Part shown: piece by piece, positions 61,084 through 64,000 of the stretch
Position numbering within the stretch: position 1 is the first letter of the stretch
Layout of the letters: every line of letters starts with the position of its first letter
Source: Thermanaeromonas toyohensis ToBE
GTDB taxonomy: Bacteria; Bacillota; DSM-521; Neomoorellales; Neomoorellaceae
Assembly: GCF_900176005.1 (NCBI RefSeq)
Contig: NZ_LT838272.1
Coordinates: 2,251,587-2,315,586, forward strand
Length of the DNA: 64,000 bases
Direction of reading: 5' to 3'
Notes under the pieces: generated by a model
Databases searched by the model: none
Seen by the model: only the letters and a program-made list of their open reading frames with translations
Told to the model about the DNA's origin: nothing
Translations under genes and position numbers: made by a program

Positions 61084-62559
61084 TTAATATAACCCGATCC
61101 ATCTAAACCACGTCAAGGCGGCCAGGCACATAAGCGCGCATTTTACGAGCAACACGATTATCCCGTAGAAGAGCTGATTAGTAACGGTGAACTGGCCTGT
61201 CGAATAGAAAATCAAATTCGGCTTGCAGTTAGGCGGCAAGGTTATGCTATCAGCGATGGTGAAAGCTGCTGGTAGGGCCAAGGCCAGCGGATTGTAGCCT
61301 GTCACTTTAGCCAGTTGGATTATAGTTGGTATTAAAATCACGGTCCGAACTGTTTTAGAAGTAAAGACCATATGGCTGAAACTTGATATGAATATTACTA
61401 CTGCGAATACCAGTATAAACGGTAGCTGAGACAAGTTGGCTACTCCAAAAATACGGTCTAGCGCCCAAGAAGCGACACCCGATTTCTCTAGGGCCATACC
61501 TGCCGCGTAGGCTCCACAGCTAAAAATCATAAGATCCCAAGGGATCTGGGTCTCTTTCCAGCTCAACAGACCCGTTAGATACATGAGGGTCGCAGCCAAG
61601 ATGGCGACCATTACGAGCGAAATATTAAACCCGAACATTTTTACATGATAAGGTCCCGTTGCCCATAGGAATACTGTGAGTACAAATATGCCTAATGCCT
61701 TCCATTCTTCTCGATTCAAGCGGCCCATATTTTTTAGTTCTGCTCCCATTTCTTCTATTCCCTGACCCCTGGGGGTGCTGACCTCTGGCGGATAGAGCAA
61801 AAAACCGATAAAGTAACTAACTATCATAGTAATAAAGGCTATAGGCATAGATGCCAGCAACCACTGACCCCAACTTACGTTTACACCGCCAAGATCTTTA
61901 AGAAATCCTATGGCCATTATTTGCGGAGCGGTAGCCGTCAATATGCCAGTAGTGCTAATATTATTTGCCTGAAGTTCCTGAATCATAAGTAATCTACCAA
62001 AATTAGATCTGCCCGGGATAGCTCCATAAGCCTCGGCTAGTGCTAAAGCCAGAGGCAGCATGATAGCTGCCCGCGCTGTAGTGGAAGGGACAACGAAAGT
62101 AATTATGAAGTTGGCAATAATCATCACCAAAAGGGCCATCTTGGCTGTTTTACCAAATTTCGTTATCATGAACAATGCCAGCCTTTTGGCTAATCCCGTT
62201 TTCTCCATACCTGAGGTAATAATAAAGGCTGCTACCATAAGCCATATCACATCATAGCCGAAAACACCCAGGATAGAGTTTTCATCCCATGCTCCTGTAA
62301 TCGCCAGCAAAACAATAGCCACCAGGGCTGTTACATATACCGGGATGGCTTCAGAAACCCAAAGTATCAGGGCCAAAAAGAATACTGCGGCGGCGACCTT
62401 GCCCTGCATCGTTACACCCATCGGCGTGGGCATAGTGTAAAATAAGGTAAAAACTATAATGGCGAGAGGCAGGCCTAAATAGGTGAGCCATTTTTCAAAA
62501 GGGCTCTTATTTCTTTGTGTCAATAAGTTCTTGGGGCCAATTCTTTCACTACTTGTCAT
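61084..62559 (-). CDS. SLC13/DASS-family sodium:anion symporter
   Basis: 491 residues, about 12 membrane segments. Motifs: LILWVSEAIPVYVTALVAIVLL, IANFIITFVVPSTTARAAIMLPLAL (the SNT/P-type site), and ALALPAAFTIADSITLPPNC. The family moves dicarboxylates, sulfate or related anions with sodium. First gene of the operon divergent from lysR. Confidence 0.92.
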   Translation of the reverse strand: MTSSERIGPKNLLTQRNKSPFEKWLTYLGLPLAIIVFTLFYTMPTPMGVTMQGKVAAAVFFLALILWVSEAIPVYVTALVAIVLLAITGAWDENSILGVFGYDVIWLMVAAFIITSGMEKTGLAKRLALFMITKFGKTAKMALLVMIIANFIITFVVPSTTARAAIMLPLALALAEAYGAIPGRSNFGRLLMIQELQANNISTTGILTATAPQIMAIGFLKDLGGVNVSWGQWLLASMPIAFITMIVSYFIGFLLYPPEVSTPRGQGIEEMGAELKNMGRLNREEWKALGIFVLTVFLWATGPYHVKMFGFNISLVMVAILAATLMYLTGLLSWKETQIPWDLMIFSCGAYAAGMALEKSGVASWALDRIFGVANLSQLPFILVFAVVIFISSFSHMVFTSKTVRTVILIPTIIQLAKVTGYNPLALALPAAFTIADSITLPPNCKPNLIFYSTGQFTVTNQLFYGIIVLLVKCALMCLAALTWFRWIGLY

Positions 62560-62686
62560 ACCTTTAGCCTTACCTCCTTTATGTTTCTACTTGATCGCAG
62601 CCTCGTTTTCTTCTAAAGCTACGTCAAGTCCTTTCAAGTAAAAGTTTATTAGAAGGAATTTAGACGTACAATACCGAATTATTTAT

Positions 62687-62716
62687 CCAATCGATAAGGT
62701 TAACCTTATCGATTGG
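62687..62716. promoter_or_regulatory. Perfect 30-bp palindrome upstream of lysR
   Basis: CCAATCGATAAGGTT followed directly by its reverse complement. It lies between the SLC13 gene and lysR, 14 nt before the lysR ATG, and overlaps the beginning of its ribosome site (GGAAGGGGG). A LysR operator or a translation-controlling hairpin are both possible. Confidence 0.85.
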
Positions 62717-62730
62717 AAGGGGGCAGGGCC

Positions 62731-63633
62731 ATGACATTAAGGCAGCTCCGTACTTTCTGCTGTGTAGTAGAAGAGGGGGCTTTTCGCAGGGCTGCGGAAC
62801 GCTTGTTCATGACCCAACCAGCCGTAAGCCAACAGATAAACACCCTTGAACGATATTATGGAATTAAGTTATTCGTACGTAGGGGTAGAAAACTTTCCCT
62901 TACCCCGGAAGGTCGCTTCTTGTATGAGCTAGCAAAGCAGATTTTATCTACAATTGATGAAATTCCAGCAAGATTTGAGGAGATCCGCAGCGCCGGTATA
63001 AATACGATATCTATAGGGGCTTCCAGTTTGACAGGAACTTATATACTCCCCACCGCCGTAAACAAATACAGGCGATTGTACCCAGGTGACAAAATCTCCC
63101 TTGAAATCGGCTATGCTCAGGATATAATTCAAAAACTTCGTGAGCGCCAACTTGATTTTGGTTTTTTGGGGAAGAACCCAAGCTGGTCAGAAGACGGAGA
63201 ACTAGAGTTTCTGCCGGTGGGAAAAGATAAATTAGTATTCGTCGTTTGGCCCGGGCATAAGTGGGCGGATAGAGATATGGTTATGCCGGGTGAATTGCAG
63301 GAGGAGACTTTTATTCATTCCAAGCAAGGTTCTGGTATGCGCGCGTTGGTTGAGGCTTATCTTCAAAAAGAGGGGGTAGCAAAGCCCAACTCAATAGTGG
63401 AAATGGGTAATATTGAAGCTATTAAAAAAGGGGTAGCAAACCGGCTAGGCGTAACAATTGTGAGTTATTTTGGTGTACGCGAGGAAATCCTAAGGAATGA
63501 ATTAATAGCAGTACCTCTTTTGCGGTTAGATAAAGTGTCAAGAGATTTTGTTTTAGTACATCATAGAGATCGCAAGCTAAATAGTTCTGAGATTAAGTTT
63601 TATGAAATATTGAGGGAGGTTATAGCAAAATAG
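62731..63633 (+). CDS. LysR-family transcriptional regulator
   Basis: 300 residues from the ATG at 62731 behind GGAAGGGGG; a TTG at 62713 lies inside the palindrome. LysR helix-turn-helix MTLRQLRTFCCVVEEGAFRR and MTQPAVSQQINTLERYYGIK; the C-terminal sensor domain has IEMGNIEAIKKGVANRLGV. It is divergent from the SLC13 operon and probably controls it. Confidence 0.93.
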   Translation: MTLRQLRTFCCVVEEGAFRRAAERLFMTQPAVSQQINTLERYYGIKLFVRRGRKLSLTPEGRFLYELAKQILSTIDEIPARFEEIRSAGINTISIGASSLTGTYILPTAVNKYRRLYPGDKISLEIGYAQDIIQKLRERQLDFGFLGKNPSWSEDGELEFLPVGKDKLVFVVWPGHKWADRDMVMPGELQEETFIHSKQGSGMRALVEAYLQKEGVAKPNSIVEMGNIEAIKKGVANRLGVTIVSYFGVREEILRNELIAVPLLRLDKVSRDFVLVHHRDRKLNSSEIKFYEILREVIAK

Positions 63634-63642
63634 TTTTTTGTT

Positions 63643-63906
63643 TTACCCCAATGCCCAGTTCCCCTCGTTGGCCACTAGACACCTGGCATAAGCAAGACAG
63701 GCCCTGATGTCGTCCAGCTCCAGTTCAGGGTATTCCTCCAGGATCTCCTGGACCGTAGCCCCTTGCTCCAGTAGGCCTAATATGTTCTCCACTTTTATCC
63801 GCATTCCCCGAATGATGGGTTTCCCCTGGAAAATACCGGGGTTTACAGTAATACGTTGCAGCAGCTCCTTTGTCGTTTCTATTTCTGCACCTTCCCTGAA
63901 TGGCAA
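63643..63906 (-). CDS. DUF433 antitoxin-like protein
   Basis: 87 residues with DUF433 pattern ITVNPGIFQGKPIIRGMRIK and LELDDIRACLAYARCLVANEG. DUF433 usually pairs with a downstream DUF5615 PIN-like toxin; here the next gene is lysR on the opposite strand, so it is an orphan. Start TTG behind AGGAGG. Confidence 0.85.
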   Translation of the reverse strand: MPFREGAEIETTKELLQRITVNPGIFQGKPIIRGMRIKVENILGLLEQGATVQEILEEYPELELDDIRACLAYARCLVANEGNWALG

Positions 63907-64000
63907 GCTTGGTGTCTTTTACCTCCTATAACCCAGCCTCTCTTTTTATAGCTTACCGTAGCACCATCCGGATGTAGGTGGTGTAACCTAGCCCCTTCTT

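Overview
The window looks like a chromosome segment of a spore-forming, anaerobic, probably thermophilic Firmicute of the Moorella/Thermanaeromonas type. This is inferred from gene content: Hdr-like subunits, a ferredoxin-linked aldehyde oxidoreductase, many spore genes (spmA/spmB, dacB, ytfJ, spoVAC/D/E/F, cotJABC) and strong AGGAGG ribosome sites with many TTG/GTG starts. No rRNA, tRNA or CRISPR array was recognised.

Layout. (1) 1-9471, minus strand: a sigma-54/AcoR-controlled acetoin dehydrogenase operon, acoA-acoB-acoX-acoC, that runs on into an AhpD-like protein, a DUF6506 protein, a GcvH-like lipoyl protein and HdrC-HdrB-HdrA-like subunits; hdrA is cut by the left edge. No E3 (lipoamide dehydrogenase) gene is present. 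(2) 9631-22670, minus: a LacI-regulated sugar operon with ribulokinase, RbsD mutarotase, L-fucose isomerase, an ABC sugar importer, a MoaD-like protein, aldehyde:ferredoxin oxidoreductase, class II aldolase and rhamnulokinase. It reads as a deoxy-sugar/pentose pathway in which lactaldehyde would be oxidised through ferredoxin. (3) 22922-26103: a decayed accessory stretch with a homoserine dehydrogenase remnant, toxin-antitoxin-like pairs, an Rpn nuclease remnant and an AbrB/PIN pair with a broken toxin. (4) 26127-34175, minus: spore core genes and housekeeping genes (spmB, spmA, dacB, ytfJ, DUF2953, scpB, scpA, trpS, site-2 protease, lysA). (5) 34380-40983, plus: glycogen-debranching-type glucosidase, then a GT4 glycosyltransferase-otsA-otsB-galU operon for trehalose. 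(6) 41062-50045, minus: the spoVA operon, split by a TRAP transporter-panE-panB block. A perfect 64-bp duplication of spoVAD and a decayed spoVAC fragment mark the split. (7) 50090-53642: TorD-like chaperone, polyferredoxin, aspartate aminotransferase, dodecin. (8) 53918-57500: cotJABC followed by debris (DUF433/DUF5615 remnant, IS21 istA remnant, HEPN-MNT pair, a broken second MNT, a truncated frameshifted cotJC copy). (9) 57629-63906: a LysR-divergent operon (SLC13 anion transporter, secreted protein, phosphoglycerate-mutase-like enzyme with an altered nucleophile motif, beta-CASP-like metallohydrolase) and an orphan DUF433 gene.

The strongest candidate for an undescribed system is the aco-lipoyl-Hdr operon. 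A 2-oxoacid-dehydrogenase-type complex without E3 is encoded with a free lipoyl carrier and Hdr-like electron-transfer subunits, which suggests that dihydrolipoamide might be re-oxidised by an Hdr-like complex. Second are the ferredoxin-coupled deoxy-sugar operon and the Thr-for-Ser phosphoglycerate-mutase-like enzyme beside an anion importer. All functions are read from sequence motifs and context; nothing was searched against a database.
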